Shown here piece after piece: positions 29,363-39,203 of a stretch of 64,000 nt of DNA. The stretch is from Nitrosomonas sp. (lineage in GTDB: Bacteria; Pseudomonadota; Gammaproteobacteria; Burkholderiales; Nitrosomonadaceae). Location: assembly GCF_024282095.1 (NCBI RefSeq), contig NZ_JAMWZS010000003.1, forward strand, positions 56,085-120,084. Reading direction: 5' to 3'. Below the pieces are notes generated by a model. The model saw nothing but the letters and a program-made list of their open reading frames with translations. It was not told the origin of the DNA and did not search any database. The stretch's first letter is position 1, and each line of letters opens with the position of its first letter. The translations under genes were made by a program, and so were the position numbers.

Positions 29363-29830
29363 ATGGCGAATACCTACAAGAGTTTTAAAAAAAACCCTGC
29401 GTCACTAAAAACAGATCTGACTCCATTACAGTATCAGGTGACGCAAAAAGCGGGTACCGAACCGCCTTTTCAGAATGAATACTGGAATCATAAAGCAGAA
29501 GGGATTTATGTGGATATTGTATCCGGTGAACCTTTGTTTGCGTCGATTCATAAATTTGATTCGGGTACCGGCTGGCCCAGTTTTTATCAGCCGATTGACG
29601 AGCAATATATCCAGTTCAAAAAAGACAATGAATTATGGGTCTCTCGTACCGAAGTCTGCAGTCGCTATGCGGATAGTCATTTAGGTCATGTTTTCAATGA
29701 CGGTCCATCACCTACCGGCATGCGTTATTGCATCAATTCTGCTGCATTGAAGTTTATTAAAAAAGAGGATTTGCATGCGATGGGCTATGGCGATTTGGTC
29801 GCATTGTTTGAGAACAAGCCGGAGAAGTAG
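29363..29830 (+). CDS. msrB: Peptide-methionine (R)-S-oxide reductase
   Basis: MsrB repairs methionine-R-sulfoxide in proteins. The 155-residue sequence has [10 protein letters not shown], the [17 protein letters not shown] block and the catalytic cysteine in [11 protein letters not shown]. The usual zinc CxxC pairs are missing: the place of the first is SGEPLF. It is therefore of the zinc-less form. AAGGA lies upstream of the ATG. It is followed after nine bases by the NhaC-type gene. Confidence 0.95.
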   Translation: MANTYKSFKKNPASLKTDLTPLQYQVTQKAGTEPPFQNEYWNHKAEGIYVDIVSGEPLFASIHKFDSGTGWPSFYQPIDEQYIQFKKDNELWVSRTEVCSRYADSHLGHVFNDGPSPTGMRYCINSAALKFIKKEDLHAMGYGDLVALFENKPEK

Positions 29831-29838
29831 GGGCGTTA

Positions 29839-31275
29839 ATGGCTGAAAACGATTCACCATTGGAAGAATTATTGACCACGCAGCGACCGCCATCCTTATT
29901 ACAAGCGATTATCTGCTTTGCCGGTGTGTTTTTGCTGATCTCGTTGGGCATGTTTGTGTATGCGGTCAGTATTCACGCGCTTATCTTTTTGGCGTTGATC
30001 TGGGCGAGTTTGCAAGCGCGCTGGCTGGGTTATTCGTTTGCCGAAGTTCGCGGCATGATGGACGACGGCATCACCAAGGCGCTGCCGGCGATTTATATTT
30101 TTCTGTTGGTCGGCATGGTGATCGCCAGTTTCATGCAAAGCGGCACTATCGCGAGTTTGCTGTATTACGGGCTGGATCTGCTGAGTCCGAGCATATTTCT
30201 GGCGGCGGGATTGATATTGTGCAGCTTTATGTCGGTTGCTACCGGTACTTCCTGGGGTACCGTCGGAACGATCGGCGTGGTGTTGATCGGTATCGGGGAT
30301 GCAATGGGTATCCCGCTGCCGCTGGTGGCAGGCATGATCGTCTCAGGTGCTACGTTTGGCGATAAGTTGTCGCCCATTTCAGATACCACCAATCTCGCCG
30401 CCATGAGCGCCGGAACCAATCTTTACCGGCATATCGGTTCCATGTTGTATACCACTTTGCCTACATTACTCATCGTTCTGGTTATCTTTATTGTTTGGGG
30501 ACTGCAGTATGGCGACAACGTATTGCCGAGCAGTCAACTTGATGAGATTCGTGCTGCATTGGCAGGTGCTTACCAATTGAATCTATGGGTGACATTATTA
30601 CCTTTGCTGCTGATGTTCGGTTTGAGTATCAAACGCTATGCCGCAGAAGTGAGCATGGCGTGCAGTATTGCACTGGCGATGCTGATTGCTGTTGTGTATC
30701 AGGGCAAGGAAAGCACTGATGTGATCAATGCGTTGTGGTTGAATTCCGCAGGTACCACCGGCGTAGAAAATATCGACACGCTGCTTGGGCGTGGCGGTAT
30801 TTACAGCATGGCTTGGACATTGCTGCTATCGATCATGGCATTGGCACTCGGCGGGATTTTGCATCACACTGGATTATTGCGTGTACTGCTGATGCATATC
30901 ATCGTACGCATTCGACGCATCAGCACATTAATAGCGACTACTATCGCATCCGGACTGATTGGCAATATGGCGATGGGGGAAGCCTATATTTCGATCATTC
31001 TCAATTGTCAGCTTTTTAAAGGGGCTTATCAGGAGAAAGGTGTGGACAGGGCGGTGTTATCGCGCTCGGTAGAGGAAGGTTCCACGCTGACCACGGCACT
31101 CATTCCCTGGACGACTGCTGGCACCTTCTATGTGGCGACGCTTGGGGTCCCTACGCTGGAGTATGCGCCATATGCCTTGTTGAATGTATTGAATCCTTTG
31201 GTTTCTATTGGTATGGCGATACTTGGGATCGGGTTGTTGCAAGACAACCATAAGTCTGAAAAAGTGAGGAATTAA
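29839..31275 (+). CDS. NhaC-family Na+/H+ antiporter
   Basis: The 478-residue protein has about 11 to 12 membrane helices and NhaC hallmarks: SFMSVATGTSWGTVGTIGVVL, GATFGDKLSPISDTTNLAA and GLIGNMAMGEAYISI. It exchanges sodium for protons across the inner membrane and helps with pH and salt tolerance. It begins nine bases after msrB and ends two bases before the next small gene, suggesting a single transcription unit. The substrate could also include other organic ions carried by NhaC relatives. Confidence 0.88.
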   Translation: MAENDSPLEELLTTQRPPSLLQAIICFAGVFLLISLGMFVYAVSIHALIFLALIWASLQARWLGYSFAEVRGMMDDGITKALPAIYIFLLVGMVIASFMQSGTIASLLYYGLDLLSPSIFLAAGLILCSFMSVATGTSWGTVGTIGVVLIGIGDAMGIPLPLVAGMIVSGATFGDKLSPISDTTNLAAMSAGTNLYRHIGSMLYTTLPTLLIVLVIFIVWGLQYGDNVLPSSQLDEIRAALAGAYQLNLWVTLLPLLLMFGLSIKRYAAEVSMACSIALAMLIAVVYQGKESTDVINALWLNSAGTTGVENIDTLLGRGGIYSMAWTLLLSIMALALGGILHHTGLLRVLLMHIIVRIRRISTLIATTIASGLIGNMAMGEAYISIILNCQLFKGAYQEKGVDRAVLSRSVEEGSTLTTALIPWTTAGTFYVATLGVPTLEYAPYALLNVLNPLVSIGMAILGIGLLQDNHKSEKVRN

Positions 31276-31276
31276 A

Positions 31277-31672
31277 ATGAAACAAGCATCAAATCATCAA
31301 GTTAATTGGAAAAAAGTACTGGTTAGCGTGTCGGCCCTGATCGGTGGTTTTCTATTGTCGTTCATTGGCTTCGGGGTACTTTGGAGTGGTATATCCTGGC
31401 ATTATCAACTCATTATGTTTTTGCCGTTTCTGCTATTGTCATTTGCGTTAACCCGTTGGGGTAAGGGGGCGCTGGATAGCTGCTTCTTCATACTGTGCGG
31501 CGCTGCGCCGCTCGGAATTTTAATAACTCAGTTTCGCGACAATAACGATTCACATCTCCTGCCGATTCTCATGGTGTCCAGCTGGCTGATCGGCATAATC
31601 TCCGGTTATTTTTTGGCGAAAATAGCGCCGGATTCCGGATTGGGATCGCTTGAAGATAATTCTTCATCCTAA
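31277..31672 (+). CDS. Small integral membrane protein, unknown
   Basis: The 131-residue protein has four hydrophobic segments (about residues 14-35, 42-60, 66-84 and 92-113) and a short polar tail. I do not recognise its family. It starts two bases after the NhaC stop and is probably made from the same transcript, so a membrane role linked to ion homeostasis is possible but not shown. Confidence 0.65.
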   Translation: MKQASNHQVNWKKVLVSVSALIGGFLLSFIGFGVLWSGISWHYQLIMFLPFLLLSFALTRWGKGALDSCFFILCGAAPLGILITQFRDNNDSHLLPILMVSSWLIGIISGYFLAKIAPDSGLGSLEDNSSS

Positions 31673-31690
31673 AGACAAAGGTACTTTTCT

Positions 31691-32152
31691 ATGCATTATC
31701 TTGAACTTAAGATTCCACCGGCAGGGTTGGTACTATTATTTGCCGCGGCAATGTGGCTCACTGCGCAAACAAATTCATGGGCGATGGTGCAAATTCCAGG
31801 TGAGGAATGGGTGGCGATCGCGTTGTCGATGCTGGGCTGCACGCTGATTATCGTCGCTGCCATCCAGTTTATTTCAGCAAGAACAACGGTGAATCCATTA
31901 ACTCCGGAATCAGCTACTGAGATTGTCACCCAAGGTATTTACAAACTAAGCCGGAATCCCATGTATGTTGGCTTTCTTGTGATGCTGGTAGCGTGGGGAG
32001 TATTTCTGGAAAACATCCTGTCTTTATTGTTGTTGCCACTGTTTGTTTTATATTTGAACCGATTTCAGATCATGCCAGAGGAGAAGGCTCTATTAACCAA
32101 ATTTGGTGATGGTTATGGCCAGTATTTAAAATCGGTGCGCCGGTGGGTGTGA
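31691..32152 (+). CDS. Isoprenylcysteine/phospholipid methyltransferase-family membrane protein
   Basis: The 153-residue protein has three or four membrane helices. Its C-terminal signature YKLSRNPMYVGFLVML, followed by PEEKALLTKFGDGYGQYLKSVRRW, marks the ICMT/PEMT superfamily of small SAM-dependent membrane methyltransferases. In bacteria the substrate of such proteins is usually unknown. It follows the unknown small membrane gene by 18 bases. Confidence 0.8.
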   Translation: MHYLELKIPPAGLVLLFAAAMWLTAQTNSWAMVQIPGEEWVAIALSMLGCTLIIVAAIQFISARTTVNPLTPESATEIVTQGIYKLSRNPMYVGFLVMLVAWGVFLENILSLLLLPLFVLYLNRFQIMPEEKALLTKFGDGYGQYLKSVRRWV

Positions 32153-32483
32153 CATCATATTTTTATCGGTTGTAGCATGAATTGAAGTAATTTTGCTATT
32201 GCATTGGCTTCAATATCACTCCGGAACTGTTGCAGTTTTTGTCAGATGTTGAGGTTATTGAATAGAAAATGGGTGTAGCCGGTGCGCTCAGACATGACAA
32301 GCGTACTAATCCGTCAGGAACACTACCAAGAGTTGGTCACGGGTTCCATATTTCTTGTAGGTGCTTGAAATTCATTGATTATTATTCTATCCGAACGCGT
32401 TTATACAGCAAAATATAACCAAAGCCGGTAGAAAATTTCCCGCAATGACGCCCTGATTATCAAGTTTTCGTTAGGAAATTCCC
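32153..32483. other. Intergenic region before the IS5-family element
   Basis: About 330 bases without a supported gene. The sequence is AT-rich near the insertion, and no conserved element is recognised. Confidence 0.5.
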
Positions 32484-32485
32484 TA

Positions 32486-33341
32486 GGGTCTGTTGACATT
32501 TTACATAGGTAACCATAGATACCCACATGCCATAGCGACCATGCTTTCGTAATTTCTCTTCAGCTTATCGTATCTTGTTGCCACCGCGCGATACTGTTTT
32601 AGTCTTGCAAAGGCATTTTCCACCAAATGCCGATATCTATACAAACCCCAATCCATATCCGCATTACCCTTCACCGAGTTGCGCTTTCTTGGTATTACAG
32701 CCCTGGCTCCCTGCTTCGTTATTTGCTCTCGTATGCACTCGCTATCATAGCCCTTGTCTGCAACAATCACCTCCGCATCAGGTAACTTGGCAATCAAACC
32801 GGGTGCTGCAGAGCAGTCATTGACTCCTCCACCGGTAATCTCAAACTCAATCGGTAAGCCATAACTATCAACCACCAAGTGAATCTTCGTGGTATTCCCG
32901 GCACGGCTTTTACCAATGGCTTGAGGTTTCTTATTAGCTGCTCCCGCACTATGCTGATGCGCTTTCACGTAGCTACCATCAATAAATTCCCACTCACAAT
33001 CCGCGTCAATGATCAGTGCCTTGAAAATCCTACCCCACTTGCTACTCGATGACCACGCATTGAATCTTTTGTAAATCGAATTCCAACTTCCAAATGCCTT
33101 CGGCAAATCTCGCCACGGACAACCTACTCGCATTCGATACAGCATTCCTTCTACCGTCATACGCAAATTGCGCTTGTTATAAATGGCTTCTTGAAGCAGA
33201 ATCTTCTCCAGCTTCGACCAAAACTCATCACTGAGCATCAAGCGGGGCATCGCAAACTCGTTTTATTGGTGGTATAGGAACCTCAATATTACGAGTTTGC
33301 CTCTTTCTATTAAATACTTATCTTCAATTGTCAACAGACCC
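32486..33341. mobile_element. Complete IS5-family insertion sequence, 856 bp
   Basis: The ends are perfect 13-base inverted repeats: GGGTCTGTTGACA at 32486-32498 and TGTCAACAGACCC at 33329-33341. A two-base target duplication TA flanks both sides (32484-32485 and 33342-33343). The size, ends and TA duplication fit the IS5 family, IS427-like group. It encodes one intact transposase on the minus strand, so the element may still be active. Confidence 0.9.
32501..33250 (-). CDS. IS5-family transposase
   Basis: The 249-residue DDE transposase shows Asp in FIDGSYVKAHQ, Asp in VVADKGYDSE and Glu in HLVENAFARLKQYR, with the N-terminal DUF4096-type DNA-binding segment (GCPWRDLPKAFG). It fills most of the element between the inverted repeats and looks intact, with no frameshift. 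Family membership is clear. Confidence 0.93.
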   Translation of the reverse strand: MPRLMLSDEFWSKLEKILLQEAIYNKRNLRMTVEGMLYRMRVGCPWRDLPKAFGSWNSIYKRFNAWSSSSKWGRIFKALIIDADCEWEFIDGSYVKAHQHSAGAANKKPQAIGKSRAGNTTKIHLVVDSYGLPIEFEITGGGVNDCSAAPGLIAKLPDAEVIVADKGYDSECIREQITKQGARAVIPRKRNSVKGNADMDWGLYRYRHLVENAFARLKQYRAVATRYDKLKRNYESMVAMACGYLWLPM

Positions 33342-33504
33342 TAGTATAGAGAGACTACAAAAAAAGGATTAATGGCACTTACGCAGCAAGTGCTTTATCG
33401 ATATATTTTGCTCCACAGTAAGTGCGGAAATTTGACAGATGATTGCTTACTTACCTGAGGTTCAAGTTTCTTAACCTACACTTTTAATAAAAAGGGAGTT
33501 TAGA

Positions 33505-34203
33505 ATGAAGATTAAAAAATTAGCAGTTCTGATTGCTGCTGTCATGGGTGTTAGTGCAGCGCCGGCATTTGCAAACGTTGGAGATACTGCAACGTATAAA
33601 TTTGATTTGCCTTCTACGGCATCATTTACGCCACCTTATCCCGTTGTTGCTGAACTGACATTGACAGAAATAGTGGGCGGTGTTCAGTTTACGCTGACAC
33701 CAAACTGGTCATCACCAGGGTTTGCTGATCCTGCAGATTCGACAGTCAACCGTCTCGATTTTGTTTATCAAGGGCCGGCTAGTGTTACTTTTGCACAACC
33801 CACAATTCATGGCGCTGATATTAAAACCTTTGCATACGAAAGTGGCCAGAATATGGATAGTGGTTACAAATCGGACAGTCAGCACATCACGATTGACTGG
33901 TTTCCTCAAAACAAGGCTGAGCGGTTCGATGGCGATTTTGCAAACAGCATCTGGACGATATCCGGTACGGGTGTGGATTTGACAGATTTTACCGGAACGC
34001 TAGCTCATCCTACTTCCGGCAAGCCAGATCCAATTTTTGGAATCATATCAGTGGATCCTTATTCATTGACAAACATTCACCCAACACCATCGAACTGGGT
34101 CAGCGGAATCACTTCACCTGTTCCGGAACCAGAAACCTATGCAATGTTATTGGTCGGATTGGGTTTAGTAGGTTTCTCATTACGTAGACAAAAACAAAAC
34201 TAA
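33505..34203 (+). CDS. PEP-CTERM sorting-signal protein
   Basis: The 232-residue exported protein starts with a signal peptide ending PAFA. The C-terminus is a textbook PEP-CTERM tag: VPEPETYAMLLVGLGLVGF, then a basic LRRQKQN tail. Such proteins are processed by an exosortase and end up in the envelope or exopolysaccharide layer. The mature part is a beta-rich domain with no known catalytic residues. The ATG is preceded by AAGGGAG. A strong terminator follows it. Confidence 0.9.
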   Translation: MKIKKLAVLIAAVMGVSAAPAFANVGDTATYKFDLPSTASFTPPYPVVAELTLTEIVGGVQFTLTPNWSSPGFADPADSTVNRLDFVYQGPASVTFAQPTIHGADIKTFAYESGQNMDSGYKSDSQHITIDWFPQNKAERFDGDFANSIWTISGTGVDLTDFTGTLAHPTSGKPDPIFGIISVDPYSLTNIHPTPSNWVSGITSPVPEPETYAMLLVGLGLVGFSLRRQKQN

Positions 34204-34223
34204 AATATTAGCTTCAATTTTTC

Positions 34224-34265
34224 AGAGAGCCCCTGAAATATGATTTCAGGGGCTCTCTCTTTTTA
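34224..34265 (+). terminator. Strong rho-independent terminator after the PEP-CTERM gene
   Basis: A perfect 16-base stem (34224-34239 with 34243-34258) has a three-base loop and is followed by a T-rich tail ending at 34265. It begins 20 bases after the stop codon. Confidence 0.9.
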
Positions 34266-34374
34266 AAACTTGTTAAAGTATTTTCAGTAAGGATTCATTG
34301 CTGGTGGTTTTTTTGATTCTTTTGAAAATTGAACGAACAAGTAATTTTTTGTTAAAGTCACTTTGACTTACCTC

Positions 34375-34403
34375 TTGACGAAGATGATATGTCTGACTAC
34401 CAT
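34375..34403 (+). promoter_or_regulatory. Possible sigma-70 promoter of the cytochrome P460 gene
   Basis: TTGACG at 34375-34380 is followed after 17 bases by TACCAT at 34398-34403, about 65 bases upstream of the start codon. The spacing is ideal and the -35 is good, but the -10 is only a partial match. Confidence 0.35.
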
Positions 34404-34469
34404 AAAAAGGAAGGCAGTATATGCTATTGCTTTTTCTTTACGTTTCTTTAATCATTTTAAGGGTTTATT

Positions 34470-35060
34470 ATGTTACAGTTTAAAAAGACGTTATTAGGTG
34501 GTATCGCCCCGGTATTGTTATCTCTTGCACTGGCAAGTCCAGTAAGTGCTTCTGATGCGCATGGACACCATAAAGACCAGAATTTTGGTAATTTTACTAA
34601 AGAAAATGTATTGCTTACGCCAAGAGACTACCGCGAATGGATTTTTGTAGGCGCGCCGGTTACCCCCAAAGATATGAATGATGGAAAACCTGCATTTCCT
34701 GAATTTCATAATGTATACATCGACCCAACCAGTTGGAATCATTGGAAAAAGACAGGTGAGTTCCGTGATGGCACAATCATCGTTAAAGAACTCGTGAGTG
34801 TAGGTGCAAAAGAATCGGCGAGCGGAAATGGTTATTTCCAAGGGGAATTCAATGGAATCGCTGCCACGGTAAAAGATTCCAAACGCTACCCGGACAGACC
34901 TGGTAACTGGGCATACTTTACTTTTGAATCCTATGAAGCCAAGCAAGGCGTAATACAGGCAGATGATGCCTGTGCAGCTTGCCATAAAGCCAATGCTGCA
35001 CAGGATATGGTTTTCACACAGCATTACCCGGTATTACGTGCAGCTAAACCCAAGAAATAG
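34470..35060 (+). CDS. cytL: Cytochrome P460
   Basis: The 196-residue protein has a signal peptide ending VSASD, so it is periplasmic. A C-terminal haem c motif CAACH uses Cys168, Cys171 and His172. The conserved block FRDGTIIVKEL contains a lysine (Lys106) that is a candidate for the haem-lysine cross-link typical of P460 cytochromes. P460 oxidises hydroxylamine, producing NO or N2O in ammonia-oxidising bacteria, and is a strong taxonomic pointer to Nitrosomonas-like organisms. It stands alone between two terminators. A cytochrome c'-beta could look similar, so the lysine cross-link assignment is inference. Confidence 0.88.
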   Translation: MLQFKKTLLGGIAPVLLSLALASPVSASDAHGHHKDQNFGNFTKENVLLTPRDYREWIFVGAPVTPKDMNDGKPAFPEFHNVYIDPTSWNHWKKTGEFRDGTIIVKELVSVGAKESASGNGYFQGEFNGIAATVKDSKRYPDRPGNWAYFTFESYEAKQGVIQADDACAACHKANAAQDMVFTQHYPVLRAAKPKK

Positions 35061-35099
35061 CGGATAGCTGATCTAGCTGCCGATAAGTTTTTTGTAATC

Positions 35100-35142
35100 A
35101 GGCAATTTGACAAATGCTTTGTTGCAGTCAAATTGCCTTTTT
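35100..35142 (+). terminator. Rho-independent terminator after cytochrome P460
   Basis: AGGCAATTTGAC at 35100-35111 pairs perfectly with GTCAAATTGCCT at 35127-35138 and is followed by TTTT. It lies 40 bases after the stop codon. Confidence 0.85.
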
Positions 35143-35217
35143 AGTTTAATAAGATCAAATTGTTATTCTTGTCATCCATGAGAATATTTAGTAACTGTAA
35201 AAATATTCTGAATTTCT

Positions 35218-35991
35218 TCAAAAATTGTTTTTCCATTCACGTAACACGGTGAAAACGCTTAAAGGATCTGCAAGGGATGTAGCAGCGTAGTTCTGCGCGC
35301 TATTCACAATGTCTTGTTGATTGCAGCGTAAAAAAGGATTGACTGCCTTTTCCAGCGCAAGCGTGGTAGGAATTGTTGGGATATTTTGATTACGTAATGC
35401 TTGTGCGCTGCGTTCCAATTCGATCAGTTGCAGATTTTTCGGATCGACAGTTCTGGCAAAGCGAATGTTACTTAGCGTGTATTCGTGCGTACAATAAGCA
35501 AGAGTATCATCAGGCAATCGACAAATTTTTTGCAGCGATTCATACAGTTGTTGTGGGGTTCCTTCAAAAATCCGGCCGCATCCGCAAGAAAAAAGTGTGT
35601 CTCCGCAGAATACCAAATTGATTGGATCTGACCCATAATAAGCAATATGCCCTTGCGTATGTCCGGGGGTATCCAATACGGTGAGATGAAGCGATATTTC
35701 TGACAAACTGAGCCGATCCCCTTCTTTTACCGAATGAGTAACTGTTGAGATAAATTCATGTTGCGGGCCATAGACTGGAATATCGAACAATTGAAGTAAT
35801 TCGGCATTGCCGCCTGTATGATCATGATGGTGATGCGTAATGAGGATTGCACTTAATTGCAATTTTTTTAACGCAAGATACTCAATAACGGGAGAGGCTA
35901 TGCCCGGATCTACAACAACAGCATAATCCTGATTATGGATAACCCATATATAATTGTCTTTAAAAGCATGGACAGGATAAATGTTCAGCAT
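35218..35991 (-). CDS. gloB: Hydroxyacylglutathione hydrolase (glyoxalase II)
   Basis: GloB hydrolyses S-lactoylglutathione to lactate and glutathione in methylglyoxal detoxification. The 257-residue protein has the metallo-beta-lactamase zinc motif THHHHDHTGG (His53-His58), the DTPGHTQGHIAYY block and CTHEYTLSNIRFA typical of glyoxalase II. It is divergent from the methyltransferase gene, the standard order in beta- and gammaproteobacteria. Confidence 0.97.
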   Translation of the reverse strand: MLNIYPVHAFKDNYIWVIHNQDYAVVVDPGIASPVIEYLALKKLQLSAILITHHHHDHTGGNAELLQLFDIPVYGPQHEFISTVTHSVKEGDRLSLSEISLHLTVLDTPGHTQGHIAYYGSDPINLVFCGDTLFSCGCGRIFEGTPQQLYESLQKICRLPDDTLAYCTHEYTLSNIRFARTVDPKNLQLIELERSAQALRNQNIPTIPTTLALEKAVNPFLRCNQQDIVNSAQNYAATSLADPLSVFTVLREWKNNF

Positions 35992-36085
35992 GAAATTCCC
36001 ATGTAAAAATTCTTCAATATAGCGTTGATATGCTTAACAGGCCATTGAAAAACGATAACAATTTAAGTAGATAAGCTGATTAATA

Positions 36086-36862
36086 ATGGTTATAAATAAT
36101 CATCAGCAGTGGTTTGAATCTTCGCTTGGCCGATATTTGATCGACCAAGAGTATCGCTATTTTGATCAGGCTGTAACAAATATCTTTGGTTATAATGCAG
36201 TTCAGATCGGCTTGTCCCAGTTTAATTTTCTTCGTTTGAACAGAATGCCTTTGCATTTCTCGCTGGGACTTGAGAATCGCGTATCCGTGCGCGCTGCGGC
36301 TGACTTCCTTCCTATTCAAAGTAATAGCATGGATCTCGTAATTCTGCCACATGTACTTGAGTTTAATCATAATCCGCATCAAATTTTACGGGAAGTGCAC
36401 CGAATTTTGATTCCTGAGGGGCATATCGTCATATCAGGGTTTAATCCATTGAGCTTATGGGGCGCTTGTCGCTGTTTAAAATCTACGCCGAAAGAGTATC
36501 CGTGGAATGGAAATTTCATCGCACTATCAAGGCTTAAAGATTGGTTGAAATTACTGGATTTTGAGATGGCCGGCGGTCGATTAAGCTGCTATGCGCCGCC
36601 ATTTAAACAGGAGAAATGGATTCAGCGGTTTAGTTTTATGGAAGCCGCAGGGGATCGTTGGTGGCCGATTTCAGGCGGGGTTTATTTCTTGCATGCGATT
36701 AAACACATGCATGGTATGCGAATTATTAAGCCTGGTTGGAAAAATTGTTTTAACCCGAAAGCGCGCGTAGCGCCGGTTGCCCAGAAACTGAATAATAAAA
36801 TTTCCGCAGAGGAGCAATCATCGGATCGCCCAAACCTGACGGATGAGTTGAATAAGCCATGA
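36086..36862 (+). CDS. SAM-dependent methyltransferase-like protein next to gloB/rnhA
   Basis: The 258-residue protein has a type 11 methyltransferase core: [19 protein letters not shown] and [26 protein letters not shown]. The usual glycine-rich SAM loop (motif I) is hard to recognise, as is common in this gloB-neighbour family, so activity is uncertain. The target is unknown. Its end overlaps the rnhA start by four bases (ATGA), indicating translational coupling. The conserved position between gloB and rnhA supports a real gene. Confidence 0.82.
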   Translation: MVINNHQQWFESSLGRYLIDQEYRYFDQAVTNIFGYNAVQIGLSQFNFLRLNRMPLHFSLGLENRVSVRAAADFLPIQSNSMDLVILPHVLEFNHNPHQILREVHRILIPEGHIVISGFNPLSLWGACRCLKSTPKEYPWNGNFIALSRLKDWLKLLDFEMAGGRLSCYAPPFKQEKWIQRFSFMEAAGDRWWPISGGVYFLHAIKHMHGMRIIKPGWKNCFNPKARVAPVAQKLNNKISAEEQSSDRPNLTDELNKP

Positions 36863-37329
36863 ATACCGGAGATTCTAAAGTCGTGGAGATATATACGGAT
36901 GGCGCGTGTAAAGGAAATCCAGGGATCGGCGGGTGGGGGGCTTTGTTACGCTATGCGGGCCATGAACGTGAGATTTTTGGTGGTGAGAAATTAACAACGA
37001 ATAACCGCATGGAGCTACTGGCGGCAATACGTGCTTTGGAGTCGTTAAAACGTCCATGCAAAGTACACTTGCATACCGATTCGCAATATGTACAGAAAGG
37101 CATCAGCCAATGGATCGATGCATGGAAAGCCCATAACTGGCGCACATCCGCAAAAAAGCCGGTTAAAAATGAAGATTTGTGGAAATTGCTTGATCAACTG
37201 ACGCAGCAACATGACATTGAATGGTGTTGGGTGCGTGGTCACTCGGGTAATAATGACAACGAGCGGGCCGATGAACTGGCGAATCGTGGTGTTGAAATGA
37301 TTTCCACCGACGACATGCAAAATACTTAG
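36859..37329 (+). CDS. rnhA: Ribonuclease HI
   Basis: RNase HI cuts the RNA strand of RNA-DNA hybrids. The 156-residue protein has the acidic active-site residues in context: [30 protein letters not shown] and DNERADELA. The basic handle region with [16 protein letters not shown] is kept. It overlaps the preceding methyltransferase and precedes dnaQ by ten bases. Confidence 0.98.
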   Translation: MNTGDSKVVEIYTDGACKGNPGIGGWGALLRYAGHEREIFGGEKLTTNNRMELLAAIRALESLKRPCKVHLHTDSQYVQKGISQWIDAWKAHNWRTSAKKPVKNEDLWKLLDQLTQQHDIEWCWVRGHSGNNDNERADELANRGVEMISTDDMQNT

Positions 37330-37339
37330 AAATTTTAAT

Positions 37340-38059
37340 ATGCGCCAAATAATACTGGACACTGAAACAACCGGCCTGGATCATAAACAGGGACACCGCA
37401 TTGTAGAGATCGCGGCGGTGGAGTTAAGTAACAGGCAGTTTACCGGCAATCACTTCCACTATTACCTCAATCCTGAACGCAACAGCGATGAAGGTGCTTT
37501 GCAAGTGCATGGCTTAACCACCGAATTTCTGCAAGACAAGCCGAAATTCCATGAAATATCGAAGGAATTCCTGAACTTTATCAGTGATGCCGAGCTTATT
37601 ATCCATAATGCGCCATTCGATGTCGGGTTTCTCAACCATGAATTGAATTTAATCAATTTGCCGGCATTGAGTGGCTATTGCTTATCCATAACGGACACAT
37701 TAAAACTGGCCAAGGAGCTGCATCCCGGTAAACGCAATAATCTTGACGCCTTATGCGAACGTTACGCGATCGATAATTCCAAACGAACGCTGCATGGCGC
37801 GTTGCTGGATGCGGAGCTGTTGGCCGAAGTTTATTTGGCCATGACACGCGGACAAGAAAGCCTGCATATTGAGCTGGGGCACAGTGAGCTTACACAATAC
37901 GCAGTGGATCATCTGGACGGTTGCAATTTGAAGATCGTTAAGGCGACAGCGGAAGAACACGCCCAGCATCTGGCGATATTGGAAAGCATTGCGCGCGAGA
38001 GTAACGGTAAGTGCGTGTGGAAGAAACTTGAAGCGGATCATGGTATGGAGTCGAGCTGA
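37340..38059 (+). CDS. dnaQ: DNA polymerase III epsilon subunit
   Basis: DnaQ is the 3'-5' proofreading exonuclease of the replicative polymerase. The 239-residue protein carries Exo I (ILDTETTGLD), Exo II (HNAPFDVGFLNHE) and the ExoIIIepsilon His/Asp pair (HGALLDAELLAEVY). The C-terminal part needed to bind the alpha subunit is present. It directly follows rnhA, as in many proteobacteria. Confidence 0.97.
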   Translation: MRQIILDTETTGLDHKQGHRIVEIAAVELSNRQFTGNHFHYYLNPERNSDEGALQVHGLTTEFLQDKPKFHEISKEFLNFISDAELIIHNAPFDVGFLNHELNLINLPALSGYCLSITDTLKLAKELHPGKRNNLDALCERYAIDNSKRTLHGALLDAELLAEVYLAMTRGQESLHIELGHSELTQYAVDHLDGCNLKIVKATAEEHAQHLAILESIARESNGKCVWKKLEADHGMESS

Positions 38060-38113
38060 GGAATTTTTACGAAAACCGGTAAAGCTGCTAGTTGTTACAA
38101 GGACTTAGTGCGG

Positions 38114-39103
38114 TTACTTGCAGTAACCATGCTCCTTGAACCACCGGACAGCGTCTTTGAGCGCTTCAATGGCAGGGCGGTATTGATAGCCTAATTCGCG
38201 CTGGGCCTTGGTACTGGAGAAAAACATCAATTTCTTGGCCATATGCACGCTGTCCAATGTTGCGCGTGGTTCGGAATGTGTGAAAGTTGCAATCTTTTCC
38301 ATACACCATGCCATGGGCAGCATTAAATTCACGGGCATCTTGATGCGATTTACTTGTACCTCATTGATTGCGTCAATCGTTTGCAGGATTTGCAATAGCA
38401 TCATGTTATCGCCGCCCAGTATGTACCGCTCACCCGGTTTTCCATGTTGATAAGCTAATAAATGTCCATGCGCAATATCGTCCACGTGCGCAATGTTTAA
38501 TCCGGTATTCACATAGGCGGGCATTCGACCCATTAATGTATCCACTACGATGCGACCTGTTGGTGTCGGGCGTATGTCGCCGGGACCGATGGGCGTGGAT
38601 GGATTGACGATGGTCAAAGGCAAACGGTGTTCATCGGTCAATTTTTTTACGATTTGTTCGGCCTGATATTTGGATCGCTTGTAATAGCCGTTGATCGTTG
38701 CGGGATTGGATGGTGTTTCCTCATTCGCCGGCAATCCACCCGGGTTCAGACCTAAGGTTGCCACACTGCTGGTATAAACAATACGTTTCAGACCGGCCTC
38801 CGCGGCAGCCATCATGAGCGCTTGTGTACCGTTGACGTTGATTTCATGCATTGTCTGCGGATCAGGCACCCACAGACGATAATCCGCAGCCACATGAAAT
38901 AGATTATCGCAACCGTTAACCGCTCGTTTGAGTGATTCGTGATCAAGCAAGTCACCCTCAGTAATTTCAACCGGGAAATTTTCAAGGTTTTTCCGGTTAC
39001 TACCGGGTCTCACCAGCACACGAACTTCATGACCTGCAGTCAGTAAACATCGCATGACAGCTGAGCCGAGAAACCCTGTTGCACCGGTAACCAATGATTT
39101 CAT
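38114..39103 (-). CDS. hpnA: Hopanoid-associated sugar epimerase
   Basis: The 329-residue NAD-dependent epimerase/dehydratase has the Rossmann motif TGATGFLGSAVM and the active-site pair around SSVATLG with YKRSKYQAEQ. Its sequence follows the HpnA group (VTGATGFLG ... VRPGSNRKNLE), which decorates bacteriohopanepolyols. The squalene-synthase-like gene lies just upstream on the same strand about 100 bases away, giving a hopanoid-related cluster. Other hpn genes are not in the window. Confidence 0.9.
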   Translation of the reverse strand: MKSLVTGATGFLGSAVMRCLLTAGHEVRVLVRPGSNRKNLENFPVEITEGDLLDHESLKRAVNGCDNLFHVAADYRLWVPDPQTMHEINVNGTQALMMAAAEAGLKRIVYTSSVATLGLNPGGLPANEETPSNPATINGYYKRSKYQAEQIVKKLTDEHRLPLTIVNPSTPIGPGDIRPTPTGRIVVDTLMGRMPAYVNTGLNIAHVDDIAHGHLLAYQHGKPGERYILGGDNMMLLQILQTIDAINEVQVNRIKMPVNLMLPMAWCMEKIATFTHSEPRATLDSVHMAKKLMFFSSTKAQRELGYQYRPAIEALKDAVRWFKEHGYCK

Positions 39104-39203
39104 AATTAAATACGATCTTGTAGCACGTTATTGACAAGTTAGCTTAAAAATAAGAAGCACAATTCGGGGTACGGCAAATCAATCAGCGACCTTTTATTTG
39201 ATT

